Origin: Paracoccaceae bacterium
GTDB lineage: Bacteria; Pseudomonadota; Alphaproteobacteria; Rhodobacterales; Rhodobacteraceae
DNA length: 64,000 nucleotides
Direction of reading: 5' to 3'
Assembly (NCBI GenBank): GCA_020832655.1
Contig: JAFIEF010000012.1
Location: 1 to 64,000 of the forward strand
Both the position numbers and the translations under genes were made by a program. The notes beneath the pieces were generated by a model. The model saw nothing but the letters and a program-made list of their open reading frames with translations, was not told the origin of the DNA and made no database searches. Positions 27,298 to 36,642 of this stretch are shown here, piece after piece (position 1 is the first letter of the stretch; every line of letters begins with the position of its first letter).

Positions 27298-27371
27298 CGC
27301 CCCCCTCTCCTCCTCCCTGGGGCGCGGCCGGAAGGATAGCGTGGCCCTCCTCCTCCCTGGCCACCCTATCC
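27298..27371 (+). ncRNA. CcsR-type sRNA unit 2 (two CUCCUCC-loop hairpins)
   Basis: Hairpin 1: CGCCCC (27298-27303) pairs with GGGGCG (27319-27324). Hairpin 2: GGATAG-C-GTGGCC (27334-27346) pairs with GGCCAC-C-CTATCC (27359-27371), 12 pairs with one C-C mismatch. Both loops contain CTCCTCCCT. It is separated from unit 1 by 46 bases of unstructured spacer. Confidence 0.83.
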
Positions 27372-27408
27372 TGAGACTTGACAGGTCAAGCGGCCTGGAC
27401 ATTGCGAT

Positions 27409-27478
27409 GGCCCCCTCCTCCTCCCTGGGGTCAAGCAAATCGGCGGCAGTCCCCCTTCTCCTCCCTGGGGCTGCCGCC
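27409..27478 (+). ncRNA. CcsR-type sRNA unit 3 (two CUCCUCC-loop hairpins)
   Basis: Hairpin 1: GGCCCC (27409-27414) pairs with GGGGTC (27427-27432, one G-U). Hairpin 2: GGCGGCAG plus CCCC pairs with GGGG plus CTGCCGCC (27442-27478). Both loops contain CTCCTCCCT. The second hairpin doubles as the operon terminator. Confidence 0.83.
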
Positions 27479-27489
27479 TTTTGCTTTTC
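27442..27489 (+). terminator. Intrinsic terminator of the DUF1127-CcsR operon
   Basis: The last CUCCUCC-loop hairpin (stem GGCGGCAG / CTGCCGCC) is followed by TTTTGCTTTTC (27479-27489). It ends the operon just before the convergent uvrD stop. Confidence 0.85.
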
Positions 27490-27507
27490 ATGGGGTTCAG
27501 AGCAGCG

Positions 27508-29892
27508 TCAGAACGGCACATCATCCGCCTGATCAGCGGGAACGACGAATTTCGCCACAATATGGCGCGGGCCGGATTTTTCGAATTCAATGAACAACTT
27601 GTCGCCTTCGACCTCTGCCACGCGGCCATAGCCGAATTTCTGGTGAAACACGCGCACGCCCGCCACAAAAACGGCCTGTGCGCTGCCTTCAATGACCATG
27701 TTGCGCGCCGCTATGGGCTGGCTGACAGGGCGCGATTGCGCGGCCTGAAACCGCCGCCAGCCGGGTGAATTATAGGCGTCGGCGCGCGTGGCGCGGGCTT
27801 CGACGCTGCTATGCCCCATCCCGGCCCCGCCATACAACCCCGGCGGGGTCAGAACCTCGACATGCGCAGCGGGCAGTTCATCGACAAAACGCGACGGCAT
27901 CTGCGCCTGCCACTGCCCATAGACCCGGCGATTGGCGGCAAAGCTGATGGTGCAAAGCTGTTCGGCGCGGGTGATGCCGACATAGGCAAGGCGGCGCTCT
28001 TCCTCCAGCCCTTTGGGGCCGCTTTCGTCCATAGAGCGCTGTGACGGGAACAGCCCGTCTTCCCAACCCGGCAGGAACACCACCGGAAATTCCAGCCCCT
28101 TGGCGCCATGCAGCGTCATGATGCTGACCTTGTCATCGCTGCCATCAGAATCATTATCCATAACCAGCGCAACATGTTCCAGAAACCCGGCCAGATTTTC
28201 AAAGCTTTCCAGCGCCTTGATCAGTTCCTTCAGATTGTCCAGCCGCCCCGGCGCTTCGGGCGTCTTGTCGTTCTGCCACATCTCGGTATAGCCGGATTCC
28301 TCCAGTATCTGCTCGGCCAGTTCGATATGGCTTTGTGCCGCGCGGCCCCCTTCGGGCGCAATCACCTCTATCAGATCATCCGCCGCACCGGCAGGCACCG
28401 TGCCCCCTGCCGCACGGTGCCAGCGCGCTATGCCGTCAAGCAATTCGCGCAACGCGGCCGCGCCCTTGCCCTTGATAGCCCCATCCTGAAGCGCCAGCGC
28501 CGCGCCCTGCACCAGCGGCACCCCGGCCTTGCGCGCATACCCCTGAATGGTCTGCTGCGCCTTGTCGCCAAGGCCGCGCCTGGGGGTGTTCACCACGCGT
28601 TCAAAGGCCAGATCATCGGCCGGGCTGACGGCCAGCCGGAAATAGGTCATCGCGTCGCGAATCTCCATGCGTTCATAGAAGCGCGGCCCGCCGATGACGC
28701 GGTAAGGCAGGCCGATGGTCAGAAACCGATCCTCAAAGGCGCGCATCTGGTGGCTGGCGCGCACCAGAATGGCCATCTGATTGAGCGCAAAAGGGTCAAG
28801 GCCGCGCGTGCCGCGATGCAGATCCTCGATCTCCTCGCCGATCCAGCGGGCTTCTTCCTCGCCGTCCCAATGGCCGATCAGCCGGACCTTTTCGCCTGTC
28901 TGTGCTTCGGTCCACAGCGTCTTGCCCAGCCGATCCTCATTACCGGCAATGACCTGGCTGGCCGCGGCCAGAATATGCGGGGTGGAGCGGTAATTCTGTT
29001 CCAGCCGCACCACGGTTGCACCGGGGAAGTCGCGTTCAAAGCGCAGGATATTGCCCACCTCGGCCCCGCGCCAGCCATAGATCGACTGGTCATCATCGCC
29101 CACGCAGCAGATATTCTTGTGCCCGTCGGCCAGAAGGCGCAGCCACAGATACTGCGCGGTGTTGGTGTCCTGATACTCATCCACCAGAATATAGCGAAAC
29201 CGCTTGCGCCAGCTTTCCAGAATGTCCGCGTGGGCCTGAAAGATCGTGATGCAATGCAACAGAAGATCGCCGAAATCACAGGCATTCAGACTTTGCAGCC
29301 GCGCCTGATAGGCGGCGTAGAATTCCGTGCCACGATTGTTGAAGGCGCTGGCTTCGGATGCCGGCACCTGATCCGGTCGCCAGCCGCGATTCTTCCACTG
29401 GTCGATGATCGAGGCCAGCAGCCGAGCGGGCCAGCGCTTGTCATCGATATTTTCGGCCTGAATCAGTTGCTTCAACAGGCGCAACTGGTCGTCACTGTCC
29501 AGAATGGTGAAACTGGATTTCAGCCCCACCAATTCGGCATGACGGCGCAGAAGCTTCGCACTGATGGCATGGAAAGTGCCAAGCCACGCCATGCCTTCAA
29601 CCGCGTCGCCCAGATAGCCCCCCACGCGCAGCTTCATCTCTCGCGCGGCCTTGTTGGTGAAGGTAACGGCCAGTATCTGCGACGGCCATGCCCGGCCCGA
29701 ACTAAGCAAATGCGCAATCCGCGCGGTCAGCGCACGGGTCTTGCCGGTGCCCGCCCCCGCCAGCATCAGCACAGGGCCATCCAGCGCCTCGACCGCGCGG
29801 CGTTGTTCGGGGTTCAGCCCGTCCAGATAGGGCGCAGGGCGCGCCGCCATCGCGCGGGCAGACAAGGGCAAGTCAGCATTGAAATCACTCAT
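27508..29892 (-). CDS. uvrD: ATP-dependent DNA helicase UvrD/PcrA type
   Basis: A 794-residue superfamily 1A helicase with Q-motif YLDGLNPEQRRAV, Walker A AGAGTGKTRAL, Walker B DEYQDTN, QNYRS and VSIMTLHGAKGLEF. The C-terminal ~100 residues carry the Tudor-like domain of UvrD/PcrA (VFHQKFGYGRVAEVEGDKL in part: FGYGRVAEVEGDKL). It acts in nucleotide excision and mismatch repair and in removing RecA or RNA polymerase. Its stop is convergent with the sRNA terminator. Confidence 0.95.
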   Translation of the reverse strand: MSDFNADLPLSARAMAARPAPYLDGLNPEQRRAVEALDGPVLMLAGAGTGKTRALTARIAHLLSSGRAWPSQILAVTFTNKAAREMKLRVGGYLGDAVEGMAWLGTFHAISAKLLRRHAELVGLKSSFTILDSDDQLRLLKQLIQAENIDDKRWPARLLASIIDQWKNRGWRPDQVPASEASAFNNRGTEFYAAYQARLQSLNACDFGDLLLHCITIFQAHADILESWRKRFRYILVDEYQDTNTAQYLWLRLLADGHKNICCVGDDDQSIYGWRGAEVGNILRFERDFPGATVVRLEQNYRSTPHILAAASQVIAGNEDRLGKTLWTEAQTGEKVRLIGHWDGEEEARWIGEEIEDLHRGTRGLDPFALNQMAILVRASHQMRAFEDRFLTIGLPYRVIGGPRFYERMEIRDAMTYFRLAVSPADDLAFERVVNTPRRGLGDKAQQTIQGYARKAGVPLVQGAALALQDGAIKGKGAAALRELLDGIARWHRAAGGTVPAGAADDLIEVIAPEGGRAAQSHIELAEQILEESGYTEMWQNDKTPEAPGRLDNLKELIKALESFENLAGFLEHVALVMDNDSDGSDDKVSIMTLHGAKGLEFPVVFLPGWEDGLFPSQRSMDESGPKGLEEERRLAYVGITRAEQLCTISFAANRRVYGQWQAQMPSRFVDELPAAHVEVLTPPGLYGGAGMGHSSVEARATRADAYNSPGWRRFQAAQSRPVSQPIAARNMVIEGSAQAVFVAGVRVFHQKFGYGRVAEVEGDKLFIEFEKSGPRHIVAKFVVPADQADDVPF

Positions 29893-30007
29893 GGCGCAAA
29901 CCTAACGCGACAGCGCGCCAAGGAAAAGCTTTGTTCAGCAAAAGTTCTGCCGTTTTTGGCGCATCGGGCTTGGCAGCGCGAAACGCGCGGATATAGTCCC
30001 ACACATC

Positions 30008-31159
30008 ATGAGCCTTGATCTGCGCTACCCCGCCCTGTCGGATCTGAAAACTGCCTGCAAGGGCCGTGTGCCGTGGTTCGTGTGGGAATATCTGGACAGC
30101 GCAACCGGGACAGAATCGGTCAAGACCCGCAACCGCGCGGCGCTGGACAGTATCCTTTTCGCCCCCGGCATGTTGAAAGGGCCGGTTACCCCTGACCTGA
30201 CAACGCGCCTGCTGGGGCAGGAACATGCGCTTCCGGTGGGGGTGGCGCCGGTGGGCATGTCGGGGATGATCTGGCCGGGGGCAGAGGCCGCCTTGGCACG
30301 CCATGCAGACACCGCGCGCATTCCGTATACGCTTAGCACAGTTGCCACCCGCCTGCCCGAAGAGATCGGGCCGATCGCGGGTGATATGGGCTGGTTCCAG
30401 CTTTACCCACCCAAAGACCCCGGTATCCGCGCCGATCTGCTGGCCCGCGCGCGCAAGGCGGGGTTTCACACGCTGGTGCTGACGGTCGATGTGCCCGGCC
30501 CGTCGCGGCGCGAACGGCAATTGCGCGCGCAACTGGCGATCCCGCCGAAGACAACACCATCAATGCTGTGGCAAGTCGCGCGGCGGCCCACATGGGCGCT
30601 TGGCACGCTGCGCCACGGCCAGCCACGCCTGCGGTTGATGGAAGAGTATCTGAAGCTTGACGGCAACGCGCCCTCGACCGCGCATGCAGGCTATCTGCTG
30701 CGCGCGGCACCCGATTGGGGCTATCTGCGCGAATTGCGCGCATTGTGGGACGGGCCACTGATCATCAAGGGTGTGCTGCGGCCCGCGGATGCGCTGCAAC
30801 TGCGACAAGAAGGCGCAGATGCGATCTGGGTGTCCAATCATGGCGGGCGGCAATTCGATGGCGCGCCTGCCGCAATTCATTGCCTGCCCGCGATCCGCGC
30901 GGCGCTTGGCCCTGAATATCCGATCCTGTTTGATTCCGGCGTTGAAAGCGGGCTGGATGTCCTGCGTGCATGCGCGCTGGGGGCGGATTTCGTTCTGCTG
31001 GGGCGCGGCTGGCATTACGCGCTGGGGGCGCTGGGGCAGCGCGGCCCGTCGCATCTTCTGCATATCCTGCGCGAGGATATGATAGCCAACATGGTGCAGA
31101 TGGGGATCGCGCGCCCCGTTCAGGCCCGCAACTGCCTGATTGATCCGCCCGAAATGTAA
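30008..31159 (+). CDS. FMN-dependent alpha-hydroxy-acid dehydrogenase (L-lactate dehydrogenase type)
   Basis: A 383-residue TIM-barrel flavoenzyme with family signatures: VGVAPVGMSGMIWPGAE near the N-terminus, the substrate-binding GWFQLYPPKD segment and the catalytic-His motif VSNHGGRQFDG, then LFDSGVESGLDVLRACALGAD for FMN phosphate binding. It oxidises L-lactate or another 2-hydroxy acid and passes electrons to quinone or oxygen. It is closest in look to LldD. Substrate specificity cannot be fixed; lldP/lldR neighbours are absent. Confidence 0.88.
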   Translation: MSLDLRYPALSDLKTACKGRVPWFVWEYLDSATGTESVKTRNRAALDSILFAPGMLKGPVTPDLTTRLLGQEHALPVGVAPVGMSGMIWPGAEAALARHADTARIPYTLSTVATRLPEEIGPIAGDMGWFQLYPPKDPGIRADLLARARKAGFHTLVLTVDVPGPSRRERQLRAQLAIPPKTTPSMLWQVARRPTWALGTLRHGQPRLRLMEEYLKLDGNAPSTAHAGYLLRAAPDWGYLRELRALWDGPLIIKGVLRPADALQLRQEGADAIWVSNHGGRQFDGAPAAIHCLPAIRAALGPEYPILFDSGVESGLDVLRACALGADFVLLGRGWHYALGALGQRGPSHLLHILREDMIANMVQMGIARPVQARNCLIDPPEM

Positions 31160-31177
31160 CGAAACCTTACTGCGCCC

Positions 31178-31207
31178 TTTACGAAACTGTGAAAACCGGT
31201 CTATTTA
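31178..31207 (+). promoter_or_regulatory. Candidate sigma70-type promoter for pyc
   Basis: TTTACG (31178-31183), an 18-base spacer and TATTTA (31202-31207) lie about 40 bases before the pyc start codon. AAAGGA precedes the ATG. This is a plausible but unverified promoter. Confidence 0.35.
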
Positions 31208-31249
31208 CTTGACCAAATTCCTGCCTTTGCACATGCAGAAAGGACCGAA

Positions 31250-34200
31250 ATGGCCGAATTCCGCAAGATCCTTGTCGCCAATCGTGGCGAGATTGCCATC
31301 CGCATCATGCGCGCGGCCAATGAGTTGGGCAAACGCACGGTTGCGGTCTATGCCGAGGAAGACAAGCTGGGCCTGCATCGCTTCAAGGCGGATGAGGCAT
31401 ACCGCATCGGCGAAGGGCTGGGACCGGTCGCGGCCTATCTGTCGATTGACGAGATCATCCGCGTGGCGAAGGAATCGGGCGCGGATGCCATCCATCCCGG
31501 CTATGGGCTGCTGAGCGAAAACCCCGCCCTTGTCGATGCCTGCGTTGCCAACGGGATCACCTTTATCGGCCCCAGGGCCGACACTATGCGCGCGCTGGGT
31601 GACAAGGCGAGTGCGCGGCAGGTCGCAATCAAGGCCGGGGTGCCGGTGATCCCCGCCACCGAGGTTCTGGGCGACGACATGGCCGCCATTCGCCAGATGG
31701 CCGACAAGATCGGCTATCCGCTGATGCTGAAAGCCAGTCATGGCGGCGGCGGGCGCGGCATGCGCCCGATCAATGGCCCCGAGGAGCTGGAGGCCAAGGT
31801 CCGCGAAGGCCGCCGCGAGGCCGAGGCCGCGTTCGGCAATGGCGAAGGCTATCTGGAAAAGATGATCCTGCGCGCGCGCCATGTCGAGGTGCAGCTTCTG
31901 GGTGATACGCATGGCAATCTCTATCATCTGTATGAACGCGACTGCACGGTTCAGCGGCGCAACCAGAAAGTCGTCGAACGCGCCCCTGCCCCCTATCTGA
32001 CCGATGAACAGCGCGCCGCCATCTGCGAGGAAGCCCTGAAAATCGGGCGCGCGGTCGGCTATCAGAATGCGGGCACGGTCGAATTCCTGATGGATATGGA
32101 TGACGACAAGTTCTACTTCATCGAAGTGAACCCGCGTGTGCAGGTGGAACATACCGTCACCGAGGAAGTGACCGGCATCGATATCGTCAAGGCACAGATC
32201 CGCATCGCCGAAGGGGCCACGCTGTCCGATGCGACGGGCACACCCTGCCAGGGCGATGTCACGCTGTCGGGCCATGCGCTGCAATGCCGCATCACCACGG
32301 AAGACCCGCTGAACAATTTCATCCCCGATTACGGGCGGCTGACAGCCTATCGCTCTGCCACCGGCATGGGCATCCGGCTGGATGGCGGCACCGCCTATGC
32401 AGGCGGCGTGATCACCCGCTATTACGATTCGCTGCTGGTCAAGGTCACGGCCTGGGCGCCCACCCCGGATGAAGCAATTGCACGGATGGACCGTGCGTTG
32501 CGCGAATTCCGCATTCGTGGGGTCAGCACCAATATCGCCTTTGTCGAGAATCTGCTCAAACATCCGACCTTTCTGGATATGAGCTATACCACCAAATTCA
32601 TCGACACCACCGACGCGCTGTTCAATTTCCGCAAGCGCCGCGACCGCGCGACCAAGCTGCTGACCTATATCGCCGATATTACCGTCAACGGGCATCCCGA
32701 AACCGCCGGACGCGCCAAACCGCCTGCGGGCATCAAGACCCCGGTGGCGCCGCGCGTATCGGGCCAGCCACCGCGCGGGGCCAAGCAGATTCTGGATGAT
32801 CAGGGGCCGCAAGCCGTGGCCGACTGGATGGCCGCTGAACAGCGCCTGCTGCTGACCGACACCACCATGCGCGACGCGCATCAGTCGCTGCTGGCCACGC
32901 GCATGCGCTCGATCGACATGATCCGCGTGGCCCCGGCCTATGCGCATATGCTGCCGCATTTGTTCAGCGTCGAATGCTGGGGGGGTGCCACATTTGATGT
33001 GGCCTACCGCTTCTTGCAGGAATGCCCCTGGCAGCGCCTGCGCGATCTGCGCCGCGCCATGCCCAACCTGCTGACCCAGATGCTGCTGCGCGCCTCGAAC
33101 GGGGTGGGCTATACCAACTACCCCGACAATGTCGTGCAGTTCTTCGTGCGTCAGGCCGCAGAAACCGGTGTTGATGTGTTCCGCGTCTTCGACAGCCTCA
33201 ACTGGGTAGAGAATATGCGCGTGGCGATGGATGCAGTGCTGGAAAGCGGCAAGATCTGCGAAGGCACGATCTGCTATACCGGCGACATCCTGAACCCGGA
33301 CCGCGCGAAATATGACCTGAAATATTATGTCCGCATGGGGCAGGAACTGAAAGCCGCAGGCGCGCATGTGCTGGGGCTGAAGGATATGGCGGGGCTGTTG
33401 AAACCGGCCTCGGCGCGCGTGCTGATCCGCGCGCTGAAGGAAGAGGTCGGCCTGCCGATTCATTTCCACACCCATGACACGGGCGGGATTGCGGGCGCGA
33501 CGATTCTGGCTGCCGCAGAAGCGGGTGTCGATGCCGCCGATGCCGCGATGGATGCGTTTTCGGGTAATACCAGCCAGCCCACGCTGGGTTCCATCGTCGA
33601 AGCCCTGCGCTTTACCGAGCGTGACACCGGCCTTGATATGGGTGCGATCCGCAAGATCTCGGATTACTGGGAAGGCGTGCGCGCGCAATATGCGGCGTTC
33701 GAATCCGCCCAGCAGGCGCCAAGTTCGGAAGTCTATCTGCATGAAATGCCCGGCGGGCAGTTCACCAACCTGAAGGCGCAGGCGCGCTCAATGGGGCTGG
33801 AAGAGCGCTGGCCCGAAATTGCCCGCGCCTATGCTGATGTGAACATGATGTTCGGCGATATCGTCAAGGTCACGCCCTCGTCCAAGGTGGTGGGCGACAT
33901 GGCGCTGATGATGGTTTCCCAAGGGCTGAGCCGCGCCGATGTCGAAAACCCCGCGCGTGATGTCAGCTTCCCCGATTCGGTCATCGACATGCTGCGCGGC
34001 AATCTGGGCCAACCCCCCGGCGGCTGGCCCGAAGGCATCTTGTCCAAGGTGCTGAAGGACGAAAAACCCCTGACGGATCGCCCCGGCAAGCACCTGCCCC
34101 CTGTCGATCTGGAAGCCACCCGCATCAAACTGTCGGAAGATCTGGAAGGCTTCAAGGTCGATGATGAAGACCTCAATGGCTATCTGATGTATCCCAAGGT

Positions 34201-34693
34201 CTATCTCGATTACATGGGCCGCCACCGCATCTATGGCCCGGTGCGCACCCTGCCCACCCGGACCTTCTTTTACGGCATGGAACAGGGCGAAGAGTTGTCG
34301 GCAGAGATTGACCCCGGCAAGACGCTTGAAATCCGGCTGATCGCGGTGGGCGAAACCAGCGATGATGGCGATGTGAAGGTGTTCTTTGAACTCAACGGTC
34401 AGCCGCGCACGATCCGCGTCGCCAACAGAGAGGTCAAGGCCAAGACCGCCCAGCGCGCCAAGGCCGACCCTGCCAACCCCGCGCATCTGGGCGCGCCCAT
34501 GCCCGGATCTGTGGCCTCGGTCGCGGTCAAGGACGGGGCCACAGTGAAACCCGGCGATCTGCTGCTGACCATCGAAGCCATGAAGATGGAAACTGGCCTG
34601 CATGCCGACCGCGAAGGCGTGATCAAGGCCGTGCATGTCGCAGCCGGTGCCCAGATCGAGGCCAAGGATCTGCTGGTCGAGTTTCAGGATTGA
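31250..34693 (+). CDS. pyc: Pyruvate carboxylase
   Basis: A 1147-residue single-chain biotin enzyme of normal length. An N-terminal biotin carboxylase/ATP-grasp part (residues 1-455, KILVANRGEIAIRI and HGGGGRGMR) precedes the carboxyltransferase domain (about 535-810, TDTTMRDAHQSLLATRMR), the allosteric linker and the C-terminal biotinyl domain with the biotin-accepting Lys in IEAMKMETG. It converts pyruvate, bicarbonate and ATP to oxaloacetate, replenishing the TCA cycle. A long antisense ORF over it is a shadow. Confidence 0.97.
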   Translation: MAEFRKILVANRGEIAIRIMRAANELGKRTVAVYAEEDKLGLHRFKADEAYRIGEGLGPVAAYLSIDEIIRVAKESGADAIHPGYGLLSENPALVDACVANGITFIGPRADTMRALGDKASARQVAIKAGVPVIPATEVLGDDMAAIRQMADKIGYPLMLKASHGGGGRGMRPINGPEELEAKVREGRREAEAAFGNGEGYLEKMILRARHVEVQLLGDTHGNLYHLYERDCTVQRRNQKVVERAPAPYLTDEQRAAICEEALKIGRAVGYQNAGTVEFLMDMDDDKFYFIEVNPRVQVEHTVTEEVTGIDIVKAQIRIAEGATLSDATGTPCQGDVTLSGHALQCRITTEDPLNNFIPDYGRLTAYRSATGMGIRLDGGTAYAGGVITRYYDSLLVKVTAWAPTPDEAIARMDRALREFRIRGVSTNIAFVENLLKHPTFLDMSYTTKFIDTTDALFNFRKRRDRATKLLTYIADITVNGHPETAGRAKPPAGIKTPVAPRVSGQPPRGAKQILDDQGPQAVADWMAAEQRLLLTDTTMRDAHQSLLATRMRSIDMIRVAPAYAHMLPHLFSVECWGGATFDVAYRFLQECPWQRLRDLRRAMPNLLTQMLLRASNGVGYTNYPDNVVQFFVRQAAETGVDVFRVFDSLNWVENMRVAMDAVLESGKICEGTICYTGDILNPDRAKYDLKYYVRMGQELKAAGAHVLGLKDMAGLLKPASARVLIRALKEEVGLPIHFHTHDTGGIAGATILAAAEAGVDAADAAMDAFSGNTSQPTLGSIVEALRFTERDTGLDMGAIRKISDYWEGVRAQYAAFESAQQAPSSEVYLHEMPGGQFTNLKAQARSMGLEERWPEIARAYADVNMMFGDIVKVTPSSKVVGDMALMMVSQGLSRADVENPARDVSFPDSVIDMLRGNLGQPPGGWPEGILSKVLKDEKPLTDRPGKHLPPVDLEATRIKLSEDLEGFKVDDEDLNGYLMYPKVYLDYMGRHRIYGPVRTLPTRTFFYGMEQGEELSAEIDPGKTLEIRLIAVGETSDDGDVKVFFELNGQPRTIRVANREVKAKTAQRAKADPANPAHLGAPMPGSVASVAVKDGATVKPGDLLLTIEAMKMETGLHADREGVIKAVHVAAGAQIEAKDLLVEFQD

Positions 34694-34700
34694 CGCAACG

Positions 34701-34733
34701 CGGCGCGGGGGCGGTTGATTCCCGCGCCGTTTT
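34701..34733 (+). terminator. Intrinsic terminator after pyc
   Basis: CGGCGCGGG (34701-34709) pairs with CCCGCGCCG (34721-34729), followed by TTTT. It separates pyc from trpA. Confidence 0.7.
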
Positions 34734-34771
34734 GGCACACACCCGACCAAACAGCCGGGGACAGGGACCAG

Positions 34772-35563
34772 ATGACCAGAATCGATGCGCGCTTTGCCAA
34801 GCTGAAATCCGAAGGCCGCAAGGCGTTTGTCGCCTATATCATGGCGGGCGATCCCGATCTGGACACCTCGCTTGCGGTGATGCAGGGCTTGCCGGGGGCA
34901 GGCGTCGATATCATCGAACTGGGCGTGCCCTTCACCGACCCGATGGCCGATGGCCCCACGATCCAGCTTGCAGGCCAGCGCGCGCTGGAAGGCGGGCAGA
35001 CCCTGGCCAAAACGCTGGATATGGTACGCCGATTTCGCGAAACCGACCGCGACACCCCGATTGTGCTGATGGGCTATTACAACCCGATCTATTCGATGGG
35101 AGTTGAGGCATTCCTGAACAACGCCACTCAGGCCGGGGTGGACGGGCTGATCGTGGTCGATCTGCCGCCCGAGGAAGACAGCGAGCTGTGCCTGCCCGCA
35201 GCCGATGCCGGGCTGAATTTCATCCGTCTGGCCACCCCCACCACCGATGACCGCCGCCTGCCCAAGGTGCTGCAAAACAGCTCGGGCTTTGTCTATTACG
35301 TCTCAATTACCGGTATCACGGGGGCCGCGGCCGCGCAGGCGGCAGAGGTCGGCCCCGAAGTCGCGCGTATCAAGGCCGCGACCGATCTGCCGGTGATTGT
35401 GGGCTTTGGCATCACCACGCCGCAAGCGGCGCAGGATATCGCCTCGGTCGCGGATGGCTGTGTCGTGGGGTCAGCCATTGTCAAGGAAATCGCCGATGGC
35501 AAGCCGCTGGAGCAGATCCTTGACTATGTGCGCAGCCTTGCCGATGGCGCGCATCGCGGCTGA
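34772..35563 (+). CDS. trpA: Tryptophan synthase alpha subunit
   Basis: A 263-residue TIM barrel. The catalytic Glu and Asp lie in [27 protein letters not shown] and VGFGITTPQ are the phosphate-binding segments. It cleaves indole-3-glycerol phosphate to indole and works with TrpB. The ATG at 34772 is the family start (ID.RF..LK). trpB is not adjacent, so the trp genes are dispersed here, as is common in the family. Confidence 0.96.
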   Translation: MTRIDARFAKLKSEGRKAFVAYIMAGDPDLDTSLAVMQGLPGAGVDIIELGVPFTDPMADGPTIQLAGQRALEGGQTLAKTLDMVRRFRETDRDTPIVLMGYYNPIYSMGVEAFLNNATQAGVDGLIVVDLPPEEDSELCLPAADAGLNFIRLATPTTDDRRLPKVLQNSSGFVYYVSITGITGAAAAQAAEVGPEVARIKAATDLPVIVGFGITTPQAAQDIASVADGCVVGSAIVKEIADGKPLEQILDYVRSLADGAHRG

Positions 35564-35569
35564 TTACAG

Positions 35570-35614
35570 CATGTTGCTCAAAAGTGGTTCCCGGTTTTGA
35601 GCTTCTCGAACATG
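35570..35614. repeat. REP-like palindromic repeat (copy 1)
   Basis: AGCATGTTGCTCAAAAGTGG-TTC-CCGGTTTTGAGC ... CATGC is a partly palindromic unit. It aligns with the copy at 59460-59492 (AGCATGTCGC.CAAAAGTGGGAACCGGTTT on its minus strand). It resembles the dispersed AGCATG...AAAAGTGGGAACCGGTTTT elements common in alphaproteobacteria. Confidence 0.65.
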
Positions 35615-35666
35615 CGACATCAAAGAGATAGAGCGCGGCGCGCGAATGCCAATGAGCGCAACGCCT

Positions 35667-36545
35667 CTAACGCACCATCGTCTTGTTGCGCCGCAACTGC
35701 CATAGAACGACAAGATTGGACGCCAGCAGAACCGCGATGATCAGCGCGCCGCCCAGCAGCGTCAGGTGGCCCGGATCCTCGCCCAGAAGCGCCCAGACCA
35801 GAAGCGGCGCCAGAATAGATTCCAGCAAGATCAGCAGCGTCACCTCTGCCGAGGTGATATAGCGCGGCCCCAGCGTCATCAGCGAACTGGCGACCGTGAT
35901 GAAGGCGCCATGCCCGATCAGCAGCCACCATTGCGCGGCCAGCGGGCCGGTGACATCGGCAACCGGCAACAGCACCAGCGCCGAGATCAGAAGCGCCACA
36001 GGCAATAGCGGCAGGGTCGGCCGCCCGCGCAAGTTTCGCAGCGCGGTCATCGCGGCGGCGAAGCAGAACGCCACCCCCACTGCCAGCAGATCACCCTGCC
36101 AGCTTGCGCCTGCGGTCTTTTGTGACCCGGCCAGAATGACCACCATGCCGACAAACACCCCCAGCATGGTCAGGATCATGCGCCGGCTGATCAATTCACC
36201 CAGAAAGATGCGGCTCAGAATGGCGGCAAAGACCGGCATGGTGGCGATGATGAACACCACATTGGCCACGCTGGTCAGTGTGACGGCCATGACAAAACCC
36301 ACCGAGGACATGCCGAACAGCACCACATAGGCCAGCGCGGGGCGCCCGCCCTGCAGGGCGCGGCCCAGATGCGCGCCGCCTTGTGTGGCCAGCACGAAGA
36401 TCAGAATAAAGCTGCCTGCCGTCAGATTGCGCCAGAAGGCAATGGTCAGCCCGTCAGCCTCGATCAGCCGCACGAACAGCGCATCCGGCACAATGAACAA
36501 CACGCCCAAGCCGGTGATCAGCAACCCCTTCAAATGGTCATTCAT
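35667..36545 (-). CDS. EamA family (DMT superfamily) transporter
   Basis: A 292-residue protein with ten membrane helices in two EamA repeats. It starts MNDHLKGLLITGLGVLF and includes FWRNLTAGSFILIF and the second-repeat WWLLIGHGAFITVASSLM (part). It is probably an exporter of small metabolites; substrate unknown. I chose the ATG at 36545; the frame extends upstream to 36692 but crosses a terminator-like hairpin. Confidence 0.86.
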   Translation of the reverse strand: MNDHLKGLLITGLGVLFIVPDALFVRLIEADGLTIAFWRNLTAGSFILIFVLATQGGAHLGRALQGGRPALAYVVLFGMSSVGFVMAVTLTSVANVVFIIATMPVFAAILSRIFLGELISRRMILTMLGVFVGMVVILAGSQKTAGASWQGDLLAVGVAFCFAAAMTALRNLRGRPTLPLLPVALLISALVLLPVADVTGPLAAQWWLLIGHGAFITVASSLMTLGPRYITSAEVTLLILLESILAPLLVWALLGEDPGHLTLLGGALIIAVLLASNLVVLWQLRRNKTMVR

Positions 36546-36590
36546 GCCGGCCCCCATCTTCAGCTGCGCCTGCAACTGTCCGTGCAATGC

Positions 36591-36623
36591 AAAGCGCGCC
36601 GATGACATGCAGCGGCGCGCTTT
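36591..36623. terminator. Hairpin between the ABC permease and the EamA gene
   Basis: AAAGCGCGCC (36591-36600) pairs with GGCGCGCTTT (36614-36623). It lies just after the permease stop on the minus strand and is a plausible weak terminator with short T/A runs on both sides. Confidence 0.5.
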
Positions 36624-36642
36624 TCGCGTGATGCCATCCAGA

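Noticed and set aside
27185-27489. CRISPR array or microsatellite
   Set aside because: The repeated CTCCTCC units are short, irregularly spaced, and each lies in the loop of its own hairpin with a different stem; no cas genes are present.
31205-33742. 845-codon minus-strand ORF
   Set aside because: It lies wholly antisense to pyruvate carboxylase, whose domains and motifs are complete.
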